From contig JBFLWK010000003.1 of the NCBI GenBank assembly GCA_040757695.1, positions 1 through 57,530 of the forward strand: DNA of 57,530 nt, given 5' to 3'. This stretch comes from Elusimicrobiota bacterium. Its GTDB lineage: Bacteria > Elusimicrobiota > UBA8919. The notes under the pieces are model-generated. The model saw only the letters and a program-made list of their open reading frames with translations, was not told the DNA's origin and made no database searches. A program made the translations under genes and the position numbers. How positions within the stretch are numbered: the first letter of the stretch is position 1; each line of letters begins with the position of its first letter. Below, piece after piece: positions 45,490-54,050 of the stretch.

Positions 45490-45566
45490 ACTGGATTAAC
45501 AGGATTAACTTTTGATTTTTATCCTGTAAATCCTGTCGGAGTCTTTTTTTGGCCGACTAAAGTCGG
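45490..45566. repeat. Dispersed repeats after the membrane coiled-coil gene
   Basis: GGATTAACAGGATTAAC with an inverted ATCCTGTAAATCCTG (45490-45537), then the palindrome CCGACTAAAGTCGG (45553-45566) followed by GTATAAA. The latter belongs to the GACTnnAGTC hairpin family. No gene seen here. Confidence 0.6.
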
Positions 45567-45610
45567 GTATAAATCTTTTTTTACTCCCCACTTTGGAATG
45601 ATACTTTGTG

Positions 45611-46177
45611 TTATTTTAATGCTATGGTTTCTTTGTATTTTTTTATTGCATCGGCGGGCTTCCCGCTCCATGCTAGTTCTGCGGCTTTGTAAAATCCCCA
45701 TTTTTTCTTGTATGCAAGTTCTAATCCAAGTTGTTTTTCTTCCGTCTGTAAAAATGCTTTTTTACACTGGACAAAAATATCGTGTGTTTTTTGACCGAAT
45801 AGTTCTATCATAAGCGGTTCATCTTTTGACATATCCTTAATTTTTTTTGTATAAATTGCAATTTTATCTCTGATTGGTTTTTCATACTTTTGCCGTTGGG
45901 CAGTTGTGACCTTCTTTTTCAGTTCTTGCAGTTCCTGTTCGGCTTCCTTAACTGCAAGTTCTTGTTGTGCAATGGCTTCTTTATACTTATCTAATTTCTG
46001 CTGAAACAATTGTTTAAGTCGTTCAGTTTGTTTTTCTGATTGTCTGATTGTCTCTTTTTTTCGCTGCTCACTTCTATAAAGCAGAAGCCCTTCAATAACA
46101 AGCCCGCCAATAAGAAACAATGTTGCAACTATGAAAATAAGCCGATAACTGATAGTTATTTTTTTCTTTTCAGGCAA
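45611..46177 (-). CDS. Single-pass membrane coiled-coil protein, possible C-terminal half of an interrupted gene
   Basis: 188 residues if TTG at 46177 is the start. One transmembrane helix (about 12-33) follows ISYR; residues 35-95 are a strong coiled coil (QLFQQKLDKYKEA, QELQELKKKV). The C-terminal part has TPR-like helices (GFYKAAELAWSGKPADAIKKYKE). There is no ATG; the same frame stays open and protein-like back to the TAA that ends the HEAT gene. Start and independence of this gene are therefore uncertain. No known family recognised beyond the TPR-like end. Confidence 0.6.
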   Translation of the reverse strand: MPEKKKITISYRLIFIVATLFLIGGLVIEGLLLYRSEQRKKETIRQSEKQTERLKQLFQQKLDKYKEAIAQQELAVKEAEQELQELKKKVTTAQRQKYEKPIRDKIAIYTKKIKDMSKDEPLMIELFGQKTHDIFVQCKKAFLQTEEKQLGLELAYKKKWGFYKAAELAWSGKPADAIKKYKETIALK

Positions 46178-46360
46178 CTCCTGCAGAATTTGAGTGGTGG
46201 CAGAAGGAACGGGTGTTTCTTTCTCTTTTGTTAGTTCTTTTAACTGTTGTCTTAATTCAGCAATTTCTGTTTTACTTTTTTTAAGATTTTCTTCCAGATT
46301 TTTACTCTTAATAGTTAAGTGGTCTGTATCGTAAATTAAATCACTGATATTTTTCAGTTT
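46178..46360 (-). other. Coding-like in-frame segment between HEAT gene stop and the TTG start
   Basis: 61 sense codons read on from the TAA at 46363-46361 without an ATG or GTG. The translation (NLEENLKKSKTEIAELRQQL, then LTKEKETPVPSATTQ) is coiled coil plus a linker, continuing smoothly into the membrane segment. Likely translated as part of one or the other neighbour. Confidence 0.6.
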
Positions 46361-46999
46361 TTAAATAACATGTTCAAGTTCATTACAAAAAATTTGGCTA
46401 CTTTGTTCTTGTTTAACTTTTTTAAATATTTCCAGCAGTTCGTCGCCTAATGGTGGAGAAGATATTACAAGCGTCATAAGTGACGAACTGGCATTAGCAC
46501 GAACAGATATAGAAGGGTCGCTTATCGCAGTTTTGACAAGGATTGATACGACCTTTTCATCTACAAAATGGCTGAGTGCAGTAGCAGAAGCAGACCGAAC
46601 CTTTTCATCTATATCATTCAGAAGTTTAGTAATATACGGGATTAGATTGTCAGCACCAAGAAACCCGAGTGTATGTGCAACCGCCACACGGATATCTACT
46701 CTGGAATTATTGACTTCCGGGACCAAAAAAGGGATTACAGAAGTATCGCCAATAAGTCCTAATTGCTCAATTACACAAGATGCAAGTTCATCGTTTTCAA
46801 GTTGGCTTAACAGCAATGGAACAACTTTATCTCGTTTAACAACACCAAGTTGCCCGAGATTTTTGATAACATTCTTCTGTATTACAATATCGGCTTTCGC
46901 TGCTGCTTTATCAAACTCTTCTATCAACATCTGGATTTTTGCATTTATATCAATGCTATCTTTCAGGTGAGATGGGATGTAGTCATCAATTTTTTTCAT
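46361..46999 (-). CDS. HEAT-repeat protein
   Basis: 212 residues made of helical HEAT-type pairs, e.g. VIEQLGLIGDTSVIPFL, VAVAHTLGFLGADNLIPYI and SATALSHFVDEKVVSIL. A protein-interaction scaffold with no enzymatic motif. The start overlaps the coaB stop (46996-46999). Its TAA stop is in frame with the following coiled-coil/membrane gene. Confidence 0.85.
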   Translation of the reverse strand: MKKIDDYIPSHLKDSIDINAKIQMLIEEFDKAAAKADIVIQKNVIKNLGQLGVVKRDKVVPLLLSQLENDELASCVIEQLGLIGDTSVIPFLVPEVNNSRVDIRVAVAHTLGFLGADNLIPYITKLLNDIDEKVRSASATALSHFVDEKVVSILVKTAISDPSISVRANASSSLMTLVISSPPLGDELLEIFKKVKQEQSSQIFCNELEHVI

Positions 47000-47628
47000 A
47001 GTAGTATCTTATTGATAATTTTTTTCGCTAACAGTTTTTTAGTGATATTTGTGAATGTTTCTATTTTGTTTTTCGTGATAATTGCACCAGTAGTTTTTTC
47101 ACTGTTTATTGAGTCAATAGTATTTGCAATAATCATATCCAATTTTTTTTGTTTCAGTTTTTTTTGTGCTTTTTTTATAAGGTCTTCAGTTTCAAGTGCA
47201 AACCCGACAACAAAAGACGGTTGGGCGAGTGGGCGAGTGGGCGAGTGGGCTAATGTTGAAACAATATCAGGATTAGGAATTAATTTTAGATTTATTGGCT
47301 TGTTAGTTTTTCTGATTTTGTTTCTATAAAATCTTTCTGGTTTGTAATCACTTACAGCGGCACAGGATATAAAAACATCACATTTTTTAAAATACTTTTT
47401 AACACAACCGAACATTTGTTCGGCTGAGACAACATTTACAACTTTTACATTTTTTGGTATTTTAATACCTGTTGGACCGCTTATCAAAACCACTTTTGCA
47501 CCTTGTTTTTTTGATTCTTCTGCTAATAGATATCCCATCCTACCTGAAGAATCATTTGATATAAATCTCACAGGGTCAATATATTCTTTCGTAGGACCTG
47601 CTGTAATCAAAATATTTTTTGGTTTCAT
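46996..47628 (-). CDS. coaB: Phosphopantothenate-cysteine ligase (stand-alone CoaB)
   Basis: 210 residues: ILITAGPTKEYIDPVRFISN, SSGRMGYLLAEE, SCAAVSDYKP and VGFALETED, the CTP- and substrate-binding motifs of CoaB. It joins cysteine to phosphopantothenate in coenzyme A synthesis. Usually fused to CoaC in bacteria; here the two are separate, overlapping by one base (TAATG). The loop AHSPTRPLAQP before VVGFALETED is encoded by tandem GGGCGAGT octamers. Confidence 0.94.
   Translation of the reverse strand: MKPKNILITAGPTKEYIDPVRFISNDSSGRMGYLLAEESKKQGAKVVLISGPTGIKIPKNVKVVNVVSAEQMFGCVKKYFKKCDVFISCAAVSDYKPERFYRNKIRKTNKPINLKLIPNPDIVSTLAHSPTRPLAQPSFVVGFALETEDLIKKAQKKLKQKKLDMIIANTIDSINSEKTTGAIITKNKIETFTNITKKLLAKKIINKILL
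47222..47251. repeat. Tandem octamer (GGGCGAGT) inside coaB
   Basis: Three GGGCGAGT units plus GGGCTAAT encode AHSPTRPLAQ in frame. Confidence 0.85.
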
Positions 47629-48173
47629 TACAAAATTTTAGAAATTTTGGAAATAATTTTTTGTGGTGCTGCCATTCTGCCGATAGCATCATCACCACAG
47701 GCGAGTTCACCTTTTTCAGGTCCGATAAAATGATAACCTAATTTTTTCAGGTTTGCGATATTTTTTTGGGTTACTGGATTTTTGTACATTTCAGAGTTCA
47801 TTGCGGGACATATTACAACCGGACATTTTACAGATAGCACAAGTGTTGTAAGCGCATCGTCGGCAATACCTGCTGAAATTTTTGCGATGATATTTGCGGT
47901 TGCAGGTGCAATCAAAACCAGGTCAGTCTTTTTAGCGATAGAAATATGTTCTACTTCCCAGTTTGTTGTCGGTTCAAATATATCTATATAAACCCTGTTT
48001 TGCGCAAGTGTTTGTATTGTAAGTGGTGTAACAAACTCACAGGCATTTTTTGTCATAACAGAGAATACGGTTGCTTTTGATTCTCTTAAAAGCCGTATAA
48101 TTTCGCAGGATTTATACGCAGCAATTGAGCCAGTTAGCCCGACAATAATATTTTTATTCTTTAATGTTGACAT
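47628..48173 (-). CDS. coaC: Phosphopantothenoylcysteine decarboxylase (stand-alone CoaC)
   Basis: 181 residues of the flavoprotein decarboxylase fold: GLTGSIAAYKSCEIIRLL, the active-site His in EVEHISIA, APATANIIAKIS, and PAMNSEMY with the conserved Asn. The frame ends after a natural C-terminus (IISKISKIL) with no linker to CoaB. One-base overlaps on both sides (gmk and coaB) suggest a single operon. Confidence 0.94.
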   Translation of the reverse strand: MSTLKNKNIIVGLTGSIAAYKSCEIIRLLRESKATVFSVMTKNACEFVTPLTIQTLAQNRVYIDIFEPTTNWEVEHISIAKKTDLVLIAPATANIIAKISAGIADDALTTLVLSVKCPVVICPAMNSEMYKNPVTQKNIANLKKLGYHFIGPEKGELACGDDAIGRMAAPQKIISKISKIL

Positions 48174-48730
48174 TAGGTTTTCTCGTTTTTAATTATCTTT
48201 TTAAGTTGTTGGAATGCATTTTTTAGCGAATCGTTCACAATAATATAATCATAAAACTTTCTATATCCCATTTCTTTTCTGGCATTTCGGAGCCGTTTCT
48301 GGATTTCTGTTTCTGAATCTCTGTGGCGTTTCCTGAGTCGGCTTTCAAGCACTTTCATAGACGGCGGTGCAATAAAAATCAGCACTGCATCAGGATATTG
48401 TTTCTTAACATTTAGGGCGCCTTGAACATCTATTGCAAGCAGAACATCATTGTTAACGAGTTTAGTTTCAAGTTGCCTTTTTAGCGTTCCGTAGAGGTAT
48501 CCGTGAACAACTGCGGTTTCAACGAATTCCTTTTTTTTCTTTTTTTTCAGAAACTTTTTTCTTGTCAAAAAAAAATAATCCCTGCTGTGTTTTTCGTTGT
48601 TGCTTTTAGGTCGGGTGGTTGCAGTAACGGAATATACAAGCCCTTTGATTCGTCTCAATGCAAGACGAACCAGCGTTGTTTTACCAGCGCCAGACGGTGC
48701 AGAGATTACAAATGGGATACCTGTTTTCAT
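48173..48730 (-). CDS. gmk: Guanylate kinase
   Basis: 185 residues from ATG at 48730 (MKTGIPFVISAPSGAGKTT). A GTG at 48748 would add six residues; neither has a clear ribosome binding site. P-loop SGAGKTTL, TTRPKSNNE and later DVQGALNVKKQYP are the family motifs. It phosphorylates GMP to GDP. gmk next to coaBC is a frequent arrangement, though rpoZ is not seen between them here. Confidence 0.96.
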   Translation of the reverse strand: MKTGIPFVISAPSGAGKTTLVRLALRRIKGLVYSVTATTRPKSNNEKHSRDYFFLTRKKFLKKKKKKEFVETAVVHGYLYGTLKRQLETKLVNNDVLLAIDVQGALNVKKQYPDAVLIFIAPPSMKVLESRLRKRHRDSETEIQKRLRNARKEMGYRKFYDYIIVNDSLKNAFQQLKKIIKNEKT

Positions 48731-48786
48731 TTCGCTTTGCTTAAACACGAATATAAACCGAATAACACCCGAATTAAACCGAATAT

Positions 48787-50541
48787 TCAGTTGTATTCGG
48801 TGCTTTTATTTAGTTTCCTTTTGTTTTCCAGAATCTGTATTGATTTGATAATCTGCTGCTGTGTTTGGTCGTCGGGTAAGCCGATTTCTGTTGTTCTTTT
48901 CCAGTTTTTTAATGCGTTATCAAAATCGTTTTTTATGTAATAACAGTTCCCGATATTGTTATAAACTTCACCATAATTTCTTAAAGCAACTGAAATTTTA
49001 TACGCATCAATTGCTTTATCAATTTGGTTAAGTTTTCTATATGCCTCGCCTAAATCGTATGCAGTTCTTTCAGAATGATAATAGTCCAACTTGATTGCTT
49101 TTTCATATTTTGAGATTGCGGTTTGAAAATCGTTTTCTGAAACTGCGATATCACCTTCAAGCCGGTATTTATCGCTTACAAACCTTGGCAGTATTATTTG
49201 GCTGATAATAAAGCAAAAACCAACCAGCACAACCAAAAAAATAATTGGATTTATGCGGATTGGTGCTGGTAAAGATATCTGTTTTTTTCGCTGATAAGAT
49301 TCAGCAATCCCGAACAGAACAAACATTGTTGAAATAACTGGAATTATTGAAAACGGGAAGTTGGTCAAGCCATAGACAAAAACAGCGAACAGCCCGGTAA
49401 AAAGTCCTAGAACAAGATTGCCCTCTGGCTTATCCGTTTCTATTTTGTTATATAATAACCTAGCACAAAAATAAAAGAACGAAAAAAATACAACCAAGAA
49501 TGTAGCAATCCCGAATATACCTGTTTCTGCAAACCGCTGTAAAAACTCATTATGTAGATTTGACTCACTGGTACTTTTTAGTTGCGAAGTTCGTTTCACT
49601 TTCGCCTGATAATTTGCAAAATTAACTTTAAGATTACCAGCGCCAACACCAAAAAATGGATGACTTTTTATCATTCCCCAGCCGGTTTTCCACTTAAAGA
49701 TTCGCTCGCTAACAGACGCATTTTCTTTCTTGAAAAAACTTTTTATTGTCACGAATCTATCAATAGATATAATGAACAATGCTGAAAACAGCAGAAAAAT
49801 CCAGAAAGTACCTCTAAACATTCGCCATTTCCCTTGCGTTATTATGTAATTCTTTTTCATATAAATCACCTGCCAATCAATCAAGCAGATAATTGCGATA
49901 AAAAATGCAAACCAGGCACCGCGTGTTTTTGTAACACCTATATTAAAAACAGTTAAAAAGCAAAAAACCATCCAGAAAATATGTTTCGTGGCTTCTCTTG
50001 TTGAAATCATTTTTGCAAAAATTAACGGAAAAACTAAAAGCAGATAACCAGCAAAAAAGTTGGGATTCCCAAAAGATGATGAAGGTCTACCGCCAAAATC
50101 AGATAACCATTTCACAGGGTCTAAATTAAGATACTGCAAAATACCATATACAGCAACAATAAATGTTGAGATAAAAATAACCGTCAGTGTTTGGGCTGAT
50201 TCAGTTTCAGAAAAAGTTATTGCTGTAAAATAGATAGCAGTCAGGATTATCCAGCAGAAAAGGTATTCAACAACCAGTTGTAAATGTGTGGCATTTACAG
50301 ACGAGATAACAATCGCTGTCAGATATAGAATCAGCGGGATACCAAGCCATGTATTTTTTAGCGGAGAATGTCGCTGTTTTTTTAGCAAAATTTTTAATAT
50401 CAAAAGTAACGCAACCGCCAATCCAAAAATACTGAAAATTGTCTCTTTGACCAAAAAATTATCTTTTGTCTTTGTATAAAAGGCAATCGGCGTCAAAAAA
50501 ACGATTATCTGAATACAAATAAAAGAAAGTTTATTTATCAT
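48787..50541 (-). CDS. O-antigen-ligase-family membrane protein with TPR tail
   Basis: 584 residues. About twelve transmembrane helices up to residue 460, with the Wzy/WaaL signature region GRPSSSFGNPNFFAGYL and the large periplasmic loop containing GVGAGNLKVNF and ESNLHNEFLQRFAETG. TPR units follow from about 470 (NDFQTAISKYEKAIKLD, NQIDKAIDAYKISVAL, DFDNALKNWKRTTEI). Members ligate or polymerise surface polysaccharide; some glycosylate proteins. The downstream gap to gmk is short. Confidence 0.88.
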   Translation of the reverse strand: MINKLSFICIQIIVFLTPIAFYTKTKDNFLVKETIFSIFGLAVALLLILKILLKKQRHSPLKNTWLGIPLILYLTAIVISSVNATHLQLVVEYLFCWIILTAIYFTAITFSETESAQTLTVIFISTFIVAVYGILQYLNLDPVKWLSDFGGRPSSSFGNPNFFAGYLLLVFPLIFAKMISTREATKHIFWMVFCFLTVFNIGVTKTRGAWFAFFIAIICLIDWQVIYMKKNYIITQGKWRMFRGTFWIFLLFSALFIISIDRFVTIKSFFKKENASVSERIFKWKTGWGMIKSHPFFGVGAGNLKVNFANYQAKVKRTSQLKSTSESNLHNEFLQRFAETGIFGIATFLVVFFSFFYFCARLLYNKIETDKPEGNLVLGLFTGLFAVFVYGLTNFPFSIIPVISTMFVLFGIAESYQRKKQISLPAPIRINPIIFLVVLVGFCFIISQIILPRFVSDKYRLEGDIAVSENDFQTAISKYEKAIKLDYYHSERTAYDLGEAYRKLNQIDKAIDAYKISVALRNYGEVYNNIGNCYYIKNDFDNALKNWKRTTEIGLPDDQTQQQIIKSIQILENKRKLNKSTEYN

Positions 50542-50622
50542 CTATCTACAGGAAATTCTATAATTGTCCCTAACCCCGAAATGCTCCATGGCAGGCAATC
50601 TGAGAATTCCAGTTCTTGCCTT

Positions 50623-50683
50623 TTCTACGAAACTTTAGTTTCGGTTAAAACTGAATCAGAACCGACACTGAAGTGTCGTAGAA
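50623..50683. repeat. Paired-hairpin repeat element before the phosphohexomutase stop region
   Basis: TTCTAC with CGAAACTTTAGTTTCG (50628-50643), a spacer, then CGACACTGAAGTGTCG (50663-50678) with GTAGAA. The two hairpins point outward and the ends are inverted. It lies in the 172-bp gap between the ligase gene and the phosphohexomutase gene; a further GAACTTGTTC palindrome follows near 50700. No gene seen in the gap. Confidence 0.75.
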
Positions 50684-50713
50684 TTTCAGGCTGGAGTTCT
50701 GAACTTGTTCAGG

Positions 50714-52195
50714 CTAATTTAAACCACATATGAACTTTTTAGAGCCGGCAATCAAGCTATTAAGTTTCTGAAGATTGTTGGCTTCTACATAGATACGGAT
50801 AACTGGCTCAGTTCCGGAGAGCCGCAAGCCAACCCAAGAAGTATCCTCAAGCAAGAACTTGTAGCCATCAAGCCGATTGATTTTTTTTATTTTAATACCT
50901 GATATTTCAGATGGTGGCTGTTTTTCAAGTTTTTCTTTGATATGGTTCATTTTTTCAACCGGCAAATGGAAATTAAGCCGTGTAGATAATACAGTCCCAA
51001 CCTCGTTATAAATCTGTCTTAAAATCTGGCGGATTGGTTTTTTATTCACAGCAACCATTTCGGCAACTAACAGGCAGGCAAGAATCCCGTCTTTTTCAGG
51101 AATATGCCCGTAAATAGTAAGCCCACCGGATTCTTCACCACCAATAATCATTTTTTCTTTAGTCATCACCTCGCCAATATACTTGAACCCGACTGGTGTC
51201 TCACGAACTTCAACTTTATGTTTTTTTGCAACCGCATCAACCAGATGTGTTGTCATAACAGACCGAGCAACAATACCTTTTAACTTCCTTGTTTTTATAA
51301 GATGGTCAAGCAAAAGTGCGATTGTTTCATTAGGTGTGATAAAACTGCCATCACTATCAATAATACCAAACCGGTCCGCATCACCATCTGTAGCAAGTCC
51401 TAATTGATATTTTTCTTTTTTTAGTATTTTTAGCAGTTCGCCAAGATTCGCTTTCGCAGGTTCAGGTGACTTCCCACCAAAAAGTACATCACGAAAGTTA
51501 TGAAGTCCTGCGTTGCCTCTTATTTTACAGCCTGCATCAACAAGTAGTTTATCAAGATAACCACGACCTGTACCATACAGCACATCAATAACTATTTTTA
51601 TGCCTGATTTTTTTATCGCTTTTAAGTCAACTAATTCTTTAATCCGTTTAATATAAGTTTTTTCAGGTGATATTAATTCAATCAGTTTTTTTTCTTTTGC
51701 TTCTTCGTAATTCATTTCTTTAATTTGTAATTTGTAATCTGTAATTTGTAATTTGTCTTCTATTGCTTTTGTTGTTTTAGGTAATGCAGGTCCACCCCAA
51801 GCAGGCGAGAATTTTAAGCCGTTATATTCCGGCGGATTATGACTTGCTGTGAAATTGAGCCCGCCAGCAGTTTTAAGACGCAGAATTTCAAACGAGATAA
51901 CAGGTGTCGGGCAATCCCGTTTTGTCAAGAATACCTTGATGTTATTTGCAGCAAGAACCTGTGCAGATATTTTGGCAAACTCTTCAGACAGAAATCTGGT
52001 ATCATAACCTACGATAACAGATGGGAGATGGGAGTTGGGAGATAGGAGCAAAGATTTTTTATCTCTCATCTCATATCTCATATCTCCTATCTGCCTCACA
52101 TAATCTGCTATTGCCTGGGTTACAAGTTTCACATTATCAAAAGTGAAATCATCTGCAATAATACCGCGCCAGCCTGAAGTTCCGAATTTAATCAT
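50714..52195 (-). CDS. Phosphoglucomutase/phosphomannomutase with two repeat-encoded loops
   Basis: 493 residues. KFGTSGWRGIIADDF at the N-terminus, active-site serine in TASHNPPEYNG, metal loop DGDADRFG, sugar-binding GGEESGGL and phosphate-binding RLSGTEP. It interconverts hexose-1- and hexose-6-phosphates for polysaccharide precursors, in keeping with the nearby ligase. Two stretches look foreign to the family and are encoded by tandem heptamers: residues about 35-58 (QIGDMRYEMRDKKSLLL and on to SHLPS) and about 147-160 (DKLQITDYKLQIKE). Confidence 0.94.
   Translation of the reverse strand: MIKFGTSGWRGIIADDFTFDNVKLVTQAIADYVRQIGDMRYEMRDKKSLLLSPNSHLPSVIVGYDTRFLSEEFAKISAQVLAANNIKVFLTKRDCPTPVISFEILRLKTAGGLNFTASHNPPEYNGLKFSPAWGGPALPKTTKAIEDKLQITDYKLQIKEMNYEEAKEKKLIELISPEKTYIKRIKELVDLKAIKKSGIKIVIDVLYGTGRGYLDKLLVDAGCKIRGNAGLHNFRDVLFGGKSPEPAKANLGELLKILKKEKYQLGLATDGDADRFGIIDSDGSFITPNETIALLLDHLIKTRKLKGIVARSVMTTHLVDAVAKKHKVEVRETPVGFKYIGEVMTKEKMIIGGEESGGLTIYGHIPEKDGILACLLVAEMVAVNKKPIRQILRQIYNEVGTVLSTRLNFHLPVEKMNHIKEKLEKQPPSEISGIKIKKINRLDGYKFLLEDTSWVGLRLSGTEPVIRIYVEANNLQKLNSLIAGSKKFICGLN
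51720..51756. repeat. Tandem heptamer (TAATTTG) inside the phosphohexomutase gene
   Basis: Five units of TAATTTG/TAATCTG encode KLQITDYKLQIK in frame. Confidence 0.9.
52019..52091. repeat. Heptamer repeats in inverted arrangement inside the phosphohexomutase gene
   Basis: GATGGGA/GATAGGA units run into a spacer and then the inverse type TCTCATA/TCTCCTA, giving a repeat that could fold back on itself; it encodes the extra loop after ADYV. Confidence 0.8.
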
Positions 52196-52198
52196 TTT

Positions 52199-53251
52199 TC
52201 AATCTCCCTCTTTTATCTTTGTAAATTTTACAATCACTTCAGAAACACCATTTAACAAAACTGAAATGATATATATCAAAATCGCCAATACAACCGATAC
52301 AAAAACTGCTAATAGAATATTCTGGAATAATAAGAAAACAAAAATTACCAGAACCAGCACAACACCGGCTACTGCTGACAGCCATGCTAAAAACTTAAAC
52401 ACATTAGAAATCCGTTCAAGCGACCGATACGGTGTAAGTTTCAGTTTTTCAATCGGTGCAGAAACCTGCAGTGTTCTGCCACAGTTTTTGCAATACCATG
52501 CACGGAGCGAATTCTGGGAATGGCAGGAATCACATTCTTTAACATTTTCTTCTGATAGCGGTTTTCGCTGAAAAATATAAAGTTTCTCTACCAGCCCGAC
52601 AATAAACCATAGATTTATACCGACAACCGCGCCAGCAATTGCTTCAATAAATCTTGATGCAAGCCATGAAGGTCTATTCGGGTCTATCAACAAACTGGCA
52701 TATAGTTCAGAACCTAACCCACCGCCAATCGCACCACCAATAAGCCCGGCAACAAGTCCGACTACGATTTTATTTCTGTTTTTTTCAATCAAACCACTGG
52801 TTATACCGATAAAAAGCCCGGCAACTGCCCACGAAAACGAATGCGAGATAGAATATGCAAATGTGTAGTCAGCAAAAAGATTGTAGACAGGTCGGTTAAT
52901 TAGCCCGCCTATTATCCCACCAATACAGCCGAGCAGTCCACCAAGTAATGCTTTATATGATGAGTGTTCAATAATCCCGCCAACATTACCTAAAAATGCA
53001 CCACCAATCGCACCACCAACAACCAAATGGACTGTCATAGATGATGTGGCGCCGATTGCACGACTTAACGCAATAGATAAAAGCCAGCCGAGAACCCCTG
53101 CAAACATTCCACCTAATGCACGCCGCATCACCCAACTGAAAGTTCCAACCGCATAAAACAATTTCTGGCTTTTAACCGTCATTGCTAATCCACAGCGACT
53201 GCAATATCGGTCAGTTATGTCTGCAACATTACCGCAACTAGGACAAATCAT
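52199..53251 (-). CDS. Double zinc-ribbon, glycine-zipper membrane protein
   Basis: 350 residues. An N-terminal zinc ribbon (CPSC ... CSRC within the first 21 residues), seven or so hydrophobic segments rich in GGxxG (GGAIGGAFLGNVGG, GGLLGCIGGIIGG), a second zinc ribbon near 237-257 (CDSC ... CKNC) and two more C-terminal helices. Function not recognised. The start overlaps the stop of the inositol-monophosphatase gene (ATGA). Confidence 0.8.
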   Translation of the reverse strand: MICPSCGNVADITDRYCSRCGLAMTVKSQKLFYAVGTFSWVMRRALGGMFAGVLGWLLSIALSRAIGATSSMTVHLVVGGAIGGAFLGNVGGIIEHSSYKALLGGLLGCIGGIIGGLINRPVYNLFADYTFAYSISHSFSWAVAGLFIGITSGLIEKNRNKIVVGLVAGLIGGAIGGGLGSELYASLLIDPNRPSWLASRFIEAIAGAVVGINLWFIVGLVEKLYIFQRKPLSEENVKECDSCHSQNSLRAWYCKNCGRTLQVSAPIEKLKLTPYRSLERISNVFKFLAWLSAVAGVVLVLVIFVFLLFQNILLAVFVSVVLAILIYIISVLLNGVSEVIVKFTKIKEGD

Positions 53252-54039
53252 TTTTTACCTCCAGTGATTTCTATCATTTTACTATGAATTTTTGAGTTTG
53301 AAGCAACCAGCGTTTTATCAAATAGATAGTTGTTCCCGCCGGCAAAATCGGTTACCTTACCACCTGCTTCTTTAACAATTAGCGCACCCGCTGCAACATC
53401 CCAACTATGAAGCCCTTCCTCCCAGAAACCATCAAATCTACCGCAGGCAACATAACATAAATCAAGCGCAGCAGAACCTAACCGTCTTATACCTTCTGCC
53501 TGAAGACAGAACTTTCTGAATTTTTCTATAACTGATTTTTGTCTTTTTTCGTAATTATACGGGAAACCTGTTACAATCAACGAATGTTTCAAACCATTTT
53601 TTTGTGAAACTTTTATTCTCTTATCATTAAGAAATGCACCTTTGTTTTTAACCGAATAAAAAAACTCGCTGGTTATCGGATTATACACAATTCCGAACAG
53701 AACATCTTTGCCATTATAGAGTGCCAGCGAAATTGAGAAGACAGGAAATTTGTGAATGAAGTTTACCGTGCCATCAAGCGGGTCAAGAATCCATACAGGT
53801 TCGTTTTTTTTAATCTTCGTTGAGTTACAACTTTCTTCACAAACAAACTTTATATCCGGGAAATGCCTGCTTAAAACTGTTATTATCGCTTCTTCGGACT
53901 TTTCATCCGCACTTGTAACAGGGTTTCGGTTTCCTTTGTAAGTAACTTCAAAATTTGTAGCAAAATAATCCTTAAGTATTTCGCCTGATTCCAGAACTGC
54001 TTTTCTGGCAACCTTAAAATATCGCGATATCGTTTTCAT
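53248..54039 (-). CDS. Inositol-1-monophosphatase family protein
   Basis: 263 residues. Metal-binding motifs: EES near residue 70, DPLDGTVNFIHKFP near 90, and WDVAAGALIVKEAGG near 215. It dephosphorylates inositol phosphates or related sugar/nucleotide phosphates (SuhB/CysQ group). A TATAAT box with no Shine-Dalgarno lies immediately upstream, pointing to a leaderless or near-leaderless message. Confidence 0.92.
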   Translation of the reverse strand: MKTISRYFKVARKAVLESGEILKDYFATNFEVTYKGNRNPVTSADEKSEEAIITVLSRHFPDIKFVCEESCNSTKIKKNEPVWILDPLDGTVNFIHKFPVFSISLALYNGKDVLFGIVYNPITSEFFYSVKNKGAFLNDKRIKVSQKNGLKHSLIVTGFPYNYEKRQKSVIEKFRKFCLQAEGIRRLGSAALDLCYVACGRFDGFWEEGLHSWDVAAGALIVKEAGGKVTDFAGGNNYLFDKTLVASNSKIHSKMIEITGGKK

Positions 54040-54050
54040 TATATCATTTC

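Noticed and set aside
45519-45701. 60-codon minus-strand ORF after the membrane coiled-coil gene
   Set aside because: It overlaps that gene in another frame and ends in dispersed repeats.
46361-46363. Recoded stop (selenocysteine or pyrrolysine)
   Set aside because: The codon is TAA, which neither system uses; a nonsense mutation, readthrough or alternative start is more likely.
47222-47251. Frameshift or sequencing error in coaB at the octamer run
   Set aside because: The frame is intact on both sides and the conserved VGFALETED follows directly, so the repeat is a tolerated insertion.
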